Source: Enterobacter cloacae complex sp. ECNIH7
GTDB lineage: Bacteria; Pseudomonadota; Gammaproteobacteria; Enterobacterales; Enterobacteriaceae
Direction of reading: 5' to 3'
Assembly: GCF_002208095.1 (NCBI RefSeq)
Contig: NZ_CP017990.1
Span: 186,001 to 250,000, forward strand
Length of the DNA: 64,000 nt
Shown here piece after piece: positions 35,938 to 44,249 of this stretch (position 1 is the stretch's first letter; every line of letters begins with the position of its first letter). The position numbers were made by a program, and so were the translations under genes. The notes beneath the pieces are model-generated. The model ran no database searches and was not told the origin of the DNA. It saw only the letters and a program-made list of their open reading frames with translations.

Positions 35938-38265
35938 TTGAGCACCTCAACGAAAACCATTCTGACCGCCGCCCACTGGGGGCCGATGCTGGTCGAAACC
36001 GATGGCGAAAATGTTCTGTCGTCCCGCGGGGCACTGCCAACCCAACATTCCAACTCGTTACAGACCGTCGTTCGCGATCAGGTGCATAGCAAAACGCGCG
36101 TGCGCTGGCCGATGGTGCGTAAAGGTTTTCTGGCCTCGCCGGATAAGCCACAGGGGATTCGCGGTCAGGATGAGTTTGTTCGCGTGAGCTGGGATGACGC
36201 GCTGGCGCTGATCCACGCCCAGCACAAGCGCATTCGCGACAGCTACGGTCCGTCGTCCATTTTCGCCGGGTCGTACGGCTGGCGTTCTAACGGCGTGCTG
36301 CACAAGGCCTCGACGCTGCTGCAGCGTTACATGAGCCTGGCGGGAGGCTATACCGGCCATCTGGGGGATTACTCCACCGGCGCGGCACAGGCGATCATGC
36401 CGTACGTCGTGGGGGGGAACGAAGTGTACCAGCAGCAGACCAGCTGGCCGCTGGTGCTGGCACATACCGACGTGGTGGTGCTCTGGAGCGCTAACCCCAT
36501 CAACACGCTGAAAATTGCCTGGAACGCCAGCGACGAGCAGGGCATCGGGTATTTCGACGCGCTGCGCAAAAGCGGCAAGCGCATCATTTGCATTGACCCG
36601 ATGCGCTCTGAAACCATGGATTTCTTCGGCGACAGCGCCGAGTGGATTGCCCCTCATATGGGCACCGACGTGGCGATGATGCTGGGGATTGCCCATACGC
36701 TGGTTGAAAACGGCTGGCACGATGTTGAATTCCTGACGCGCTGTACCACCGGCTTCGATAAATTCGCCCACTACCTGACGGGCCAATCCGATGGGGTAGC
36801 AAAAACGGCAGAGTGGGCCGCAGAAATTTGTGGCGTTCCTGCGGACAAACTCCGCGAACTGGCGGCGTTGTTCCATAAAAATACCACCATGTTAATGTCC
36901 GGCTGGGGAATGCAGCGCCAGCAGTTTGGCGAACAAAAACATTGGATGCTGGTCACCCTTGCCGCAATGCTTGGGCAGATCGGCACGCCGGGCGGGGGTT
37001 TTGGTCTCTCCTATCACTTTGCGAACGGCGGTAACCCAACGCGTAAAGCGGCGGTGCTGGCGTCGCTGCAAGGCTCGGTGCAGGGCGGCGTGGATGCCGT
37101 GGATAAAATCCCGGTGGCGCGTATTGTTGAAGCCCTGGAAAACCCGGGCGGTTTTTATCAGCACAACGGTCTGGACCGCCACTTCCCGGACATTAAATTT
37201 GTCTGGTGGGCGGGCGGATCGAACTTCACGCACCATCAGGATACCAACCGCCTGATACGCGCCTGGCAAAAGCCGGAGCTGGTGGTGATTTCCGAGTGCT
37301 TCTGGACAGGTTCGGCTAAGCATGCAGATATCGTGCTGCCGGCGACCACCTCGTTTGAGCGTAACGATCTCACCATGACCGGCGACTACAGCAACCAGCA
37401 TATGGTCCCGATGAAGCGCGTTGTGGCCCCGCGCGATGAGGCGCGTGATGATTTTGACGTGTTTGCTGAACTGAGCGAGCTGTGGGAAGCGGGCGGTCGC
37501 GAGCGTTTTACCGAGGGGAAAAGCGATCTGCAATGGCTGGAGAGCTTCTACCAGATTGCCGGACAGCGCGGCGCGGCGCAGGGCGTGACGCTTCCGCCAT
37601 TTGCTGAATTCTGGGAGGCTAACCAGCTCGTCGAGATGCCGGAGAGCGAACAGAACGCGAAGTTTGTCCGTTTTGCCGATTTCCGCCGCGACCCGGAGAG
37701 CCACCCGCTGAAAACCGAGAGTGGAAAGATCGTGATCTATAGCGAGCGTATCGCCAGCTTTGGCTATGCCGACTGCCCGCCACACCCTATGTGGCTCGAG
37801 CCGGACGAGTGGCACGGCAACGCCCAGCCGGAACAGCTGCAGGTGTTGTCTGCGCATCCCGCTCACCGTCTGCACAGCCAGCTTAACTATACCTCCCTGC
37901 GCGAGCAGTATGCGGTCGCCGGGCGAGAGCCGATCACGCTGAATACCCTTGATGCGAAAGCCCGCGGGATCGCGGACGGCGACGTGGTGCGCGTCTGGAA
38001 CTCGCGCGGGCAGGTGCTGGCAGGGGCGGTGGTGAGCGACGGGATTAAACCGGGCGTGATCTGCATTCATCAGGGCGCATGGCCCGACCTTGAGCCCGCC
38101 GAGGGAGGGATCTGTAAAAACGGGGCGGTTAACGTGCTGACCAAAGATCTCCCCAGCTCGAAGCTGGGGAATGGTTGTGCAGGGAACACGGCGCTGGCCT
38201 GGGTAGAGAAATATCAGGGACCCGAGCTTACCTTAACGGCGTTTGATCCGCCTGCCAGCTCATGA
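35938..38265 (+). CDS. bisC: Biotin sulfoxide reductase BisC (TTG start)
   Basis: Cytoplasmic molybdenum enzyme of the DMSO-reductase family that reduces biotin sulfoxide, and methionine S-oxide, back to the thioether. It is 775 residues and nearly collinear with E. coli BisC. It lacks a Tat signal and an iron-sulfur motif, as expected. The Mo-ligand serine lies in [12 protein letters not shown]; bis-MGD contact segments include [11 protein letters not shown] and [13 protein letters not shown]. The start is TTG at 35938, with AGGAG about 8 bases upstream; no ATG or GTG gives the conserved N-terminus [16 protein letters not shown]. Its 3' end overlaps the convergent yiaC by 38 bases. Confidence 0.95.
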   Translation: MSTSTKTILTAAHWGPMLVETDGENVLSSRGALPTQHSNSLQTVVRDQVHSKTRVRWPMVRKGFLASPDKPQGIRGQDEFVRVSWDDALALIHAQHKRIRDSYGPSSIFAGSYGWRSNGVLHKASTLLQRYMSLAGGYTGHLGDYSTGAAQAIMPYVVGGNEVYQQQTSWPLVLAHTDVVVLWSANPINTLKIAWNASDEQGIGYFDALRKSGKRIICIDPMRSETMDFFGDSAEWIAPHMGTDVAMMLGIAHTLVENGWHDVEFLTRCTTGFDKFAHYLTGQSDGVAKTAEWAAEICGVPADKLRELAALFHKNTTMLMSGWGMQRQQFGEQKHWMLVTLAAMLGQIGTPGGGFGLSYHFANGGNPTRKAAVLASLQGSVQGGVDAVDKIPVARIVEALENPGGFYQHNGLDRHFPDIKFVWWAGGSNFTHHQDTNRLIRAWQKPELVVISECFWTGSAKHADIVLPATTSFERNDLTMTGDYSNQHMVPMKRVVAPRDEARDDFDVFAELSELWEAGGRERFTEGKSDLQWLESFYQIAGQRGAAQGVTLPPFAEFWEANQLVEMPESEQNAKFVRFADFRRDPESHPLKTESGKIVIYSERIASFGYADCPPHPMWLEPDEWHGNAQPEQLQVLSAHPAHRLHSQLNYTSLREQYAVAGREPITLNTLDAKARGIADGDVVRVWNSRGQVLAGAVVSDGIKPGVICIHQGAWPDLEPAEGGICKNGAVNVLTKDLPSSKLGNGCAGNTALAWVEKYQGPELTLTAFDPPASS

Positions 38266-38674
38266 TCCACGTCGGGTGCTGGGTATCATCCTGCCAGGCG
38301 CTGTCTTCAATGCGAAAGCCCTGAGCATGGTAGAAATTCACCGCCCGCACATTTTTCTGATATACCTCCAGCGTTAAATGCGGGAAGCGCTGTTGAACAT
38401 GGTTCAGCAGCGCGCGCCCGATGCCTTTCCCTATGCATGACGGTGCGACAAACAGCGCGCCGACAAACTGAGACTGCATCACGCTGATAAATCCGCAAGG
38501 TTCGCCATCCTCTTCCCAGACCCAGGTTTCCGCCGACGGCAGGTAAACTTCGCGCACCATGGCCTCGTTCTCTTTCCAGTAACCCGGCTCGATAAACGGA
38601 TGCGCTTCCGTGGTGCTTTCAAGCCACAGGCTCAGAAGCGGTGCGGTATTCTCACTTTGCCATTTGCGGATCAT
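38228..38674 (-). CDS. yiaC: GNAT acetyltransferase YiaC
   Basis: A 148-residue GNAT-fold N-acetyltransferase. The acetyl-CoA loop is [17 protein letters not shown] (Q/RxxGxG/A-like) and the C-terminal beta-bulge segment is [19 protein letters not shown]. coli YiaC has been reported as a protein lysine acetyltransferase. The start at 38674 overlaps the end of tag by 23 bases, so the two are cotranscribed and coupled. A longer frame would lie entirely inside tag. Its 3' end overlaps bisC. Confidence 0.92.
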   Translation of the reverse strand: MIRKWQSENTAPLLSLWLESTTEAHPFIEPGYWKENEAMVREVYLPSAETWVWEEDGEPCGFISVMQSQFVGALFVAPSCIGKGIGRALLNHVQQRFPHLTLEVYQKNVRAVNFYHAQGFRIEDSAWQDDTQHPTWIMSWQADQTPLR

Positions 38675-39233
38675 GATGGCCTCCCGGATGACAGAAGCAG
38701 CCGGTAACATGGTCGTTGACCAGGCCACAGGCCTGCATAAAGGCGTAGCAGATGGTGGAACCGACAAACTTAAAGCCGCGTTTTTTCAGGGCCTTCGAGA
38801 GTGCATCCGAGGCAGGGGTCGAGGCCGGGATTTCCGCAAGCGTGGCGGCCTGGGTGACCTGCGGATCGTTGTTCACAAACGTCCAGACAAACTCTGAGAA
38901 CGATTCACCGTTTTGTTCCATTGCCAGATAAGCGCGTGCATTACCGATGATGGCCTGGATCTTACCGCGATGGCGGATGATGCCCGCGTCCTGCACCAGT
39001 CGTTCCACGTCCTCATCGGTCATGGCGGCGACGGCAACAGGATCGAACTGGTGGAAGGCGTTGCGGTAGTTTTCGCGTTTCTTCAGTACCGTAATCCACG
39101 ACAGCCCCGCCTGCTGGCCCTCCAGGCAGATCATCTCAAAGAGTTTTTTGCCATCCGTTTCCGGCACGCCCCATTCCCGATCGTGATAGTCGATATAAAG
39201 CTGATCCTGGCTCACCCAACCGCAACGTTCCAT
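38652..39233 (-). CDS. tag: 3-methyladenine DNA glycosylase I (Tag)
   Basis: Constitutive DNA repair glycosylase that removes 3-methyladenine. It is 193 residues (E. coli 187). Diagnostic parts are MERCGWVSQDQLYIDYHDREWG at the N-terminus (zinc Cys4, catalytic-region Tyr/Trp), LEGQQAGLSWITVLKKRE with the conserved Glu, and the C-terminal zinc ligands in DHVTGCFCHPGG. It is the first gene of the tag-yiaC pair. The start has GGGAGATGACGG upstream. Confidence 0.95.
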   Translation of the reverse strand: MERCGWVSQDQLYIDYHDREWGVPETDGKKLFEMICLEGQQAGLSWITVLKKRENYRNAFHQFDPVAVAAMTDEDVERLVQDAGIIRHRGKIQAIIGNARAYLAMEQNGESFSEFVWTFVNNDPQVTQAATLAEIPASTPASDALSKALKKRGFKFVGSTICYAFMQACGLVNDHVTGCFCHPGGHHDPQMAK

Positions 39234-39384
39234 CCGTCATCTCCCTTATTACTACTGATTTCGCAAAATTTTCATTCTGACTGGCTTGACGTGTTTACTA
39301 TAAAGACAATAGTTAATACAAGGTCTATAAGTTCTTCCTGAATAACGACAAATATCGCCGAATTCGGCTCTCTCTGGGGTCGCG

Positions 39385-40086
39385 TTGATGATGATAAAAA
39401 AAATCAGTGGTCGCCATGCTGCTTCTGGCCTGGTGGGAATTTCAGCCTGCCTGTTTTTTTGTAATACAGCGTCTGCCTGGCAACAGGAATATATCGTTTC
39501 AGATGCCCAAAATAATACGGCGGAACGCTATACATGGGACGCGGATCACCAACCGCGTTATGAGGATATTCTGGCTGAGCGTATTCAGTCTTCGCAGAAC
39601 GCGCCGGGACTTGCCCTGAATATACCGTCTGGCAGAACGACGGAGGGGGCAATGAGCGTGGGCTGGAATTTTCCCGTTTCAGCACGTATCACCACCGGTC
39701 CGATGGTGGCGTGGCGTTACGACGGCACGGCTCCCATGATGATCAACGAGTTTGGTGATAGCGCGTCGACGCAGGCAATCACCGACCCGCTCTGGCATGC
39801 CAGCGTCAGCACGCTGGGATGGCGCGTGAATACCCAGTACGGCGATCTTCGTCCGTGGGCGCAGATTAGCTATAACCAGCAGTTTGGTGAAAACCAGTGG
39901 AAATCGCAGTTTGGCATGCCGCAAACGCCAGCCCCTGCCCAAAGCGGTAGCTGGATGGACGTCACCGTGGGAACGGATATTCCTTTTAATACGCACGTGG
40001 CGGCCTATGCGTCGCTGGCTCAGGGGGAGCACACCACCACCGGTGAGGAGTTTTTATACACTCTCGGCGTTAGCGCGAAATTCTAG
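39385..40086 (+). CDS. yhjY: YhjY, autotransporter-type beta-barrel protein
   Basis: A 233-residue outer-membrane protein that looks like a stand-alone autotransporter barrel. The signal peptide runs to about residue 31 (LVGISACLFFCNTASA, cut before WQQEYIV). The rest consists of alternating strands and ends TLGVSAKF with a terminal Phe for BAM. WHASVSTLGWRVNTQYGDLRPWAQISYNQQFGEN is the conserved autotransporter barrel segment, shared with E. coli YhjY. No passenger or lipase catalytic motif is present. Three ATG codons (39385, 39388 and 39391 region) make the exact start uncertain by one or two residues. Confidence 0.88.
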   Translation: MMMIKKISGRHAASGLVGISACLFFCNTASAWQQEYIVSDAQNNTAERYTWDADHQPRYEDILAERIQSSQNAPGLALNIPSGRTTEGAMSVGWNFPVSARITTGPMVAWRYDGTAPMMINEFGDSASTQAITDPLWHASVSTLGWRVNTQYGDLRPWAQISYNQQFGENQWKSQFGMPQTPAPAQSGSWMDVTVGTDIPFNTHVAAYASLAQGEHTTTGEEFLYTLGVSAKF

Positions 40087-40189
40087 AGTTGTTACTTTTT
40101 TAAACGTTACGATAACATCTCGAATACAATAACCACGGGCTTTACAGCGATAGCAGATACTAACATGCTGTCACTTTATTCCCGGGCCA

Positions 40190-40241
40190 GGCCATTCATT
40201 CCCAATTCCAGGCATTTCATTCCGTTCAGCCTGCATTTCAT
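40190..40241 (+). promoter_or_regulatory. Threefold YpdB-type direct repeat before yhjX
   Basis: Three decamers recur at exactly 21-base spacing: GGCCATTCAT (40190), GGCATTTCAT (40211) and TGCATTTCAT (40232). The last two match the known E. coli YpdB operator GGCATTTCAT-N11-GGCATTTCAT before yhjX except for one base. The first is an additional weaker copy on the same helical face. It lies 84 bases upstream of the yhjX start. Confidence 0.85.
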
Positions 40242-40324
40242 GCCGTTTTACCCCAGGCGTTTTAAGGTTTTGTTTATCGTTGTCCTCAGCGAACTTCCTT
40301 AATTTCTCTTGCAGGACAACTGCC

Positions 40325-41527
40325 ATGAACACATCAACCTATAACCGCACGCGCTGGCTCACGCTCTTTGGCACCATCGTCACTCAGTTTGCATTGGGAT
40401 CGGTCTATACCTGGAGCCTGTTCAACAGCGCGCTTTCCGACAAACTCGGCGCGCCGGTCAGCCAGGTCGCGTTCTCCTTTGGTTTGCTGAGCCTGGGTCT
40501 GGCGATTTCGTCTTCCGTCGCGGGCAAGCTGCAGGAGCGTTTTGGCGTGAAGCGCGTGACCATGGCGTCCGGCATTCTGCTGGGTCTGGGCTTTTTCCTG
40601 ACGGCGCATTCCAGCAACCTGATGATGCTGTGGCTGAGCGCCGGCGTGCTGGTGGGTCTGGCCGATGGCGCAGGTTACCTGCTGACTCTGTCGAACTGCG
40701 TGAAGTGGTTCCCGGAACGTAAAGGCTTAATCTCCGCGTTTGCCATTGGTTCTTATGGCCTGGGCAGCCTCGGGTTCAAATTTATCGACGCCCATTTGCT
40801 GGCGTCCGTTGGCCTCGAAAAAACCTTTATGATCTGGGGCGCAATCGTGCTGGTGATGATTTTGTTCGGCGCCACGCTGATGAAAGATGCGCCGCAGCAG
40901 GAGGTTAAATCCGTGAACGGCGTGGTGGAGAACGACTTCACCCTCGCGCAGTCCATGCGTAAGCCACAGTACTGGATGCTGGCGGTGATGTTCCTGACGG
41001 CCTGCATGAGCGGTCTGTATGTTATCGGCGTGGCGAAGGATATCGCGCAGGGCATGGTGAAGCTGGATGCGGCTACGGCGGCGAATGCGGTGACGGTCAT
41101 CTCCATTGCCAACCTCTCCGGTCGTCTGGTGCTCGGCATTCTGTCTGACAAAATTGCCCGCATCCGTGTGATTACGATTGGGCAGGTGGTTTCGCTGGTC
41201 GGTATGGCAGCGCTGCTGTTCGCTCCGCTGAATGAAGCCACCTTCTTTGCGGCGATTGCCTGCGTGGCCTTTAACTTCGGCGGCACCATTACCGTCTTCC
41301 CGTCACTGGTGAGCGAGTTCTTTGGCCTGAACAATCTGGCGAAAAACTACGGCGTTATCTATCTTGGCTTCGGGATCGGCAGTATCTGCGGCTCGCTGAT
41401 TGCCTCCCTGTTCGGCGGATTCTACGTGACCTTCTGCGTCATATTTGCCTTGCTGATTATCTCGCTGGCGCTCTCGACCACGATTCGCCAGCCGCAGCGC
41501 GAAGTATTCAAAGAAGCGCACGCGTAA
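40325..41527 (+). CDS. yhjX: MFS transporter YhjX (pyruvate-responsive)
   Basis: A 400-residue oxalate/formate-type major facilitator with about twelve membrane segments; E. coli YhjX is 402. Conserved blocks are GTIVTQFALGSVYTWSLFN at the N-terminus, GKLQERFGVKRVTMASG after helix 2 and LVSEFFGLNNLAKNYGVIYLGFGIGS. In E. coli its expression is induced by pyruvate through the YpdA/YpdB two-component system, and a role in pyruvate transport is proposed. The upstream repeats show the same control here. The start at 40325 follows GCAGGACAACTGCC. Confidence 0.95.
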   Translation: MNTSTYNRTRWLTLFGTIVTQFALGSVYTWSLFNSALSDKLGAPVSQVAFSFGLLSLGLAISSSVAGKLQERFGVKRVTMASGILLGLGFFLTAHSSNLMMLWLSAGVLVGLADGAGYLLTLSNCVKWFPERKGLISAFAIGSYGLGSLGFKFIDAHLLASVGLEKTFMIWGAIVLVMILFGATLMKDAPQQEVKSVNGVVENDFTLAQSMRKPQYWMLAVMFLTACMSGLYVIGVAKDIAQGMVKLDAATAANAVTVISIANLSGRLVLGILSDKIARIRVITIGQVVSLVGMAALLFAPLNEATFFAAIACVAFNFGGTITVFPSLVSEFFGLNNLAKNYGVIYLGFGIGSICGSLIASLFGGFYVTFCVIFALLIISLALSTTIRQPQREVFKEAHA

Positions 41528-41535
41528 GCGGTATG

Positions 41536-41562
41536 AAAGAGGCCTCCGTGGCCTCTTTTTTC
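41536..41562 (+). terminator. yhjX terminator
   Basis: Stem AAAGAGGCC / GGCCTCTTT with loop TCCGT, running into six T. Confidence 0.92.
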
Positions 41563-41766
41563 TTTATGCGAGACGCTTCCCGTCTCGATATTTTGTAAAA
41601 ATTTACACCGATCACACTCTCTGCTGCCACTTTTCTCTCCCGCTGTGGTCTACTTACCGCGCTTGTAGACGTTTCTCATAACGCTTCCTTACGCATTTAC
41701 TTACTCTGTCCGCTTTCTCTTTGAGATTCGACGGGTCTTTATACCCCTTCCCCCAGGGTTGTTTGC

Positions 41767-43461
41767 ATGAAATACATTAGGTCTCTTACCCAGCAAAGAT
41801 TGTGTCTGATGCTGGCTGTCTATATCGGATTATTTCTGAATGGCGCGGTACTGTTCAGAAGAGTGGAAGGGTATGTTGAAAACCTTACCCTAAGTAATGG
41901 TATATTTGCCGCAATAGAAGTATTCGGCTCCGTTCTCGCGACCTTCTTCCTCTTACGCCTCCTGTCCCTTTTTGGTCGACGTACCTGGCAAATTTTGGCC
42001 TCGCTGGTGGTGATTATTTCCGCCGCCGCAAGCTATTACATGACCTTTATGAACGTGGTCATTGGTTACGGTATCGTTGCCTCGGTGATGACCACGGATA
42101 TCGACCTCTCGAAAGAGGTGGTAGGGAAAGGCTTTATCGTCTGGACGGTTTTAGCCTGTCTGATCCCGCTGTTCTTTATCTGGAGCAATACGTGCCGCTA
42201 TACGCTGTTACGCCAGCTGCGCACCCGTGGACAGCGGATCCGCAATATCGTCGTCGTCCTGCTGGCCGGTCTGCTGGTGTGGGCGCCTATCCGCCTGATG
42301 GAAACGCAGCAAAAACGCGTCGAAAAAGCGACGGGCGTGGATATGCCAAGCTATGGCGGCGTGGTGGCAAACTCGTATTTGCCATCTAACTGGCTGTCAG
42401 CGTTAGGGCTGTATGCCTGGGCGCAGGCGGACGAATCCAGTGATGTGAAATCGCTGATCAATCCAACAAAACAATTCACCTACCAGCCGCCAGCCGACGG
42501 GATTGATGATACGTACGTCGTCTTCGTCATCGGCGAAACGACGCGCTGGGATCATATGGGTATTCTCGGCTATAACCGGGATACCACGCCAAAGCTGGCG
42601 CAGGAGAAAAACCTGGTGGCCTACCGTGGCTACTCCTGCGATACCGCAACCAAGCTCTCGCTGCGCTGCATGTTTGTGCGTGAAGGCGGTGCAAGTGATA
42701 ACCCGCAACGCACGCTGAAAGAGCAGAACGTGTTTGCCGTGCTGAAGCAGCTTGGATTTAGCTCTGACCTGTTCGCCATGCAAAGTGAGATGTGGTTCTA
42801 CACCAACACGCTGGCAGATAACATCGCGTACCGCGAGCAGATTGGCGCCGAACCGCGTAACCGCGGCAAAAACGTCGACGACATGCTGCTGCTGGAAGAG
42901 ATGTCCCAGTCCCTCAAGAACCATCCGCAGGGTAAGCATCTGGTTATTCTGCATACCAAAGGGTCGCATTACAGCTACTACCAGCGCTACACGCGTGATT
43001 TCGCGAAGTGGCAGCCTGAGTGCGTGGGCATTAATAAAGACTGCAGCAAGCAGGAGCTGATCAACGCCTACGACAACTCGGTGCTGTACGTGGATACCTT
43101 CCTGAGCCGGGTGATCGACCAGCTGCGCGATAAAAAAGCGATTGTGATTTACGCGGCAGATCACGGTGAATCCATCAATGAGAAAGAGCATCTGCACGGT
43201 ACGCCGCGCAAGCTGGCACCGCCGGAACAGTTCCGCGTGCCGATGATCATGTGGATGTCGGATAAGTATCTTGAAAATCCGGAGAAGGCGAAGATGTTTG
43301 CTCAGCTGAAAAAAGAGGCGGATATGAAGGTGCCGCGTCGTCACGTTGAGCTGTACGACACCATTATGGGTTGTCTCGGTTATACCTCACCGAACGGTGG
43401 GATTAACGAAAACAACAACTGGTGTAAACTCCCTGATAACAGCGTAAAAGCCGCGCAGTAG
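41767..43461 (+). CDS. eptB: Kdo2-lipid A phosphoethanolamine transferase EptB
   Basis: Inner-membrane enzyme that adds phosphoethanolamine to the outer Kdo of lipopolysaccharide. It has 564 residues (E. coli 563). The N-terminal 180 residues hold about five membrane helices (LCLMLAVYIGLFLNGAVLF onward). The periplasmic sulfatase-fold domain has the nucleophile threonine in VIGETTRWDHMGILGY and zinc ligands in IYAADHGES and HGTPR. The C-terminus (PRRHVELYDTIMGCLGYTSPNGGINENNNWC) is EptB-specific. In E. coli it is sigma-E dependent and repressed by the sRNA MgrR. The 239-base leader shows no clear sigma-E site to me. Confidence 0.95.
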   Translation: MKYIRSLTQQRLCLMLAVYIGLFLNGAVLFRRVEGYVENLTLSNGIFAAIEVFGSVLATFFLLRLLSLFGRRTWQILASLVVIISAAASYYMTFMNVVIGYGIVASVMTTDIDLSKEVVGKGFIVWTVLACLIPLFFIWSNTCRYTLLRQLRTRGQRIRNIVVVLLAGLLVWAPIRLMETQQKRVEKATGVDMPSYGGVVANSYLPSNWLSALGLYAWAQADESSDVKSLINPTKQFTYQPPADGIDDTYVVFVIGETTRWDHMGILGYNRDTTPKLAQEKNLVAYRGYSCDTATKLSLRCMFVREGGASDNPQRTLKEQNVFAVLKQLGFSSDLFAMQSEMWFYTNTLADNIAYREQIGAEPRNRGKNVDDMLLLEEMSQSLKNHPQGKHLVILHTKGSHYSYYQRYTRDFAKWQPECVGINKDCSKQELINAYDNSVLYVDTFLSRVIDQLRDKKAIVIYAADHGESINEKEHLHGTPRKLAPPEQFRVPMIMWMSDKYLENPEKAKMFAQLKKEADMKVPRRHVELYDTIMGCLGYTSPNGGINENNNWCKLPDNSVKAAQ

Positions 43462-43511
43462 CTGCCCTGGCGAGAATATCGCCAGTTGAATGGCTTTTTG
43501 AAAATAAGGGA

Positions 43512-43540
43512 TTGACGGGGGCGCACCTCAGCAGTAAGAT
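43512..43540 (+). promoter_or_regulatory. Promoter of tRNA-Pro
   Basis: TTGACG (43512-43517) and TAAGAT (43535-43540) are 17 bases apart, followed by the GC-rich discriminator GCGCTCCGC typical of stringently controlled stable-RNA genes. Confidence 0.88.
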
Positions 43541-43552
43541 GCGCTCCGCATT

Positions 43553-43629
43553 CGGCGAGTAGCGCAGCTTGGTAGCGCAACTGGTTTGGGACCAGTGGGT
43601 CGGAGGTTCGAATCCTCTCTCGCCGACCA
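43553..43629 (+). tRNA. tRNA-Pro, anticodon TGG
   Basis: A 77-base cloverleaf: acceptor CGGCGAG / CTCGCCG, D arm, anticodon stem ACTGG / CCAGT enclosing TTTGGGA (anticodon TGG), T arm GGAGGTTCGAATCCTC-type, and encoded ACCA end. It reads codons CCA/CCG/CCU. The locus between eptB and dppA is that of E. coli proK, but the sequence resembles E. coli proM (UGG) as I recall it. Confidence 0.95.
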
Positions 43630-43636
43630 CATTCTG

Positions 43637-43667
43637 AAAAGGGCTAACCGCAAGGTTAGCCCTTTTT
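43637..43667 (+). terminator. tRNA-Pro terminator
   Basis: Stem AAGGGCTAACC / GGTTAGCCCTT with tetraloop GCAA and five T. Confidence 0.93.
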
Positions 43668-44249
43668 GCATTATGATCTTATCCCGTCAGAGTATCCAAA
43701 ACGCCCCTTAGGCCTGCTTCTCCCTGCCTGTTAACGATTTTGTGACATAATCCATTGTATTTTTTTATATATAGATTGATCTTTTTTCGCGTTGCTTATG
43801 GATAACCTCAGCATTTTTCGCTGTGCGTTTTAACGTTCGCGGTATTTAGTGCTCAGATAATCACCATTCTGCAAGAAAATTTACCCATTCTGAATAAAAG
43901 TTAATCACTGATTGTTGCGAAATATGAAGAGACTTGTGCTGCAAGATAGCGAGTAGCATAAATTTCCCTGCTGAAAACTGGCATGCATAGTTTTTTTAAT
44001 CTTTGTTTGCGGTTTCTCACACTCAGCGTAAATCCCCGTCACCTGTATTGACGTTTTCACATTCTGTTGACAGATTGTAGGGCATGAGGGGCATTTCAGG
44101 GACGATCTGCGCTGCAACTCAAACGCTCTTCTGAAAGGATTCTCCATCCCTTTAAAGCCTTCGGGCATCACCGACCGGACCGGGTAAAAAATAAATAAAG
44201 GTCTGGCGGCGTAACACAACAAAGCAAAACATCACATTGGAGCAGAATA
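43668..44249 (+). promoter_or_regulatory. Long dppA leader with GcvB-type target
   Basis: The gap before dppA is 580 bases without a gene. Its last part, GTAACACAACAAAGCAAAAC (44211-44230) and on to ATCACATTGG, is the C/A-rich segment just upstream of the ribosome site. In E. coli the G/U-rich seed of the sRNA GcvB pairs there and represses dppA. The AT-rich part near 43755-43785 (TTTTTTTATATATAGATTG) is a candidate upstream control region. I could not assign the promoter. Confidence 0.65.

Noticed and set aside
39385..40086. yhjY as a lipase or esterase autotransporter
   Set aside because: Only the barrel part is present; there is no GDSL motif or passenger domain, so no enzymatic role is claimed.
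41528..41766. Sigma-E promoter for eptB
   Set aside because: E. coli eptB is sigma-E dependent, but I see no convincing GGAACTT with a properly spaced GTCAAA-like element, so none was annotated.
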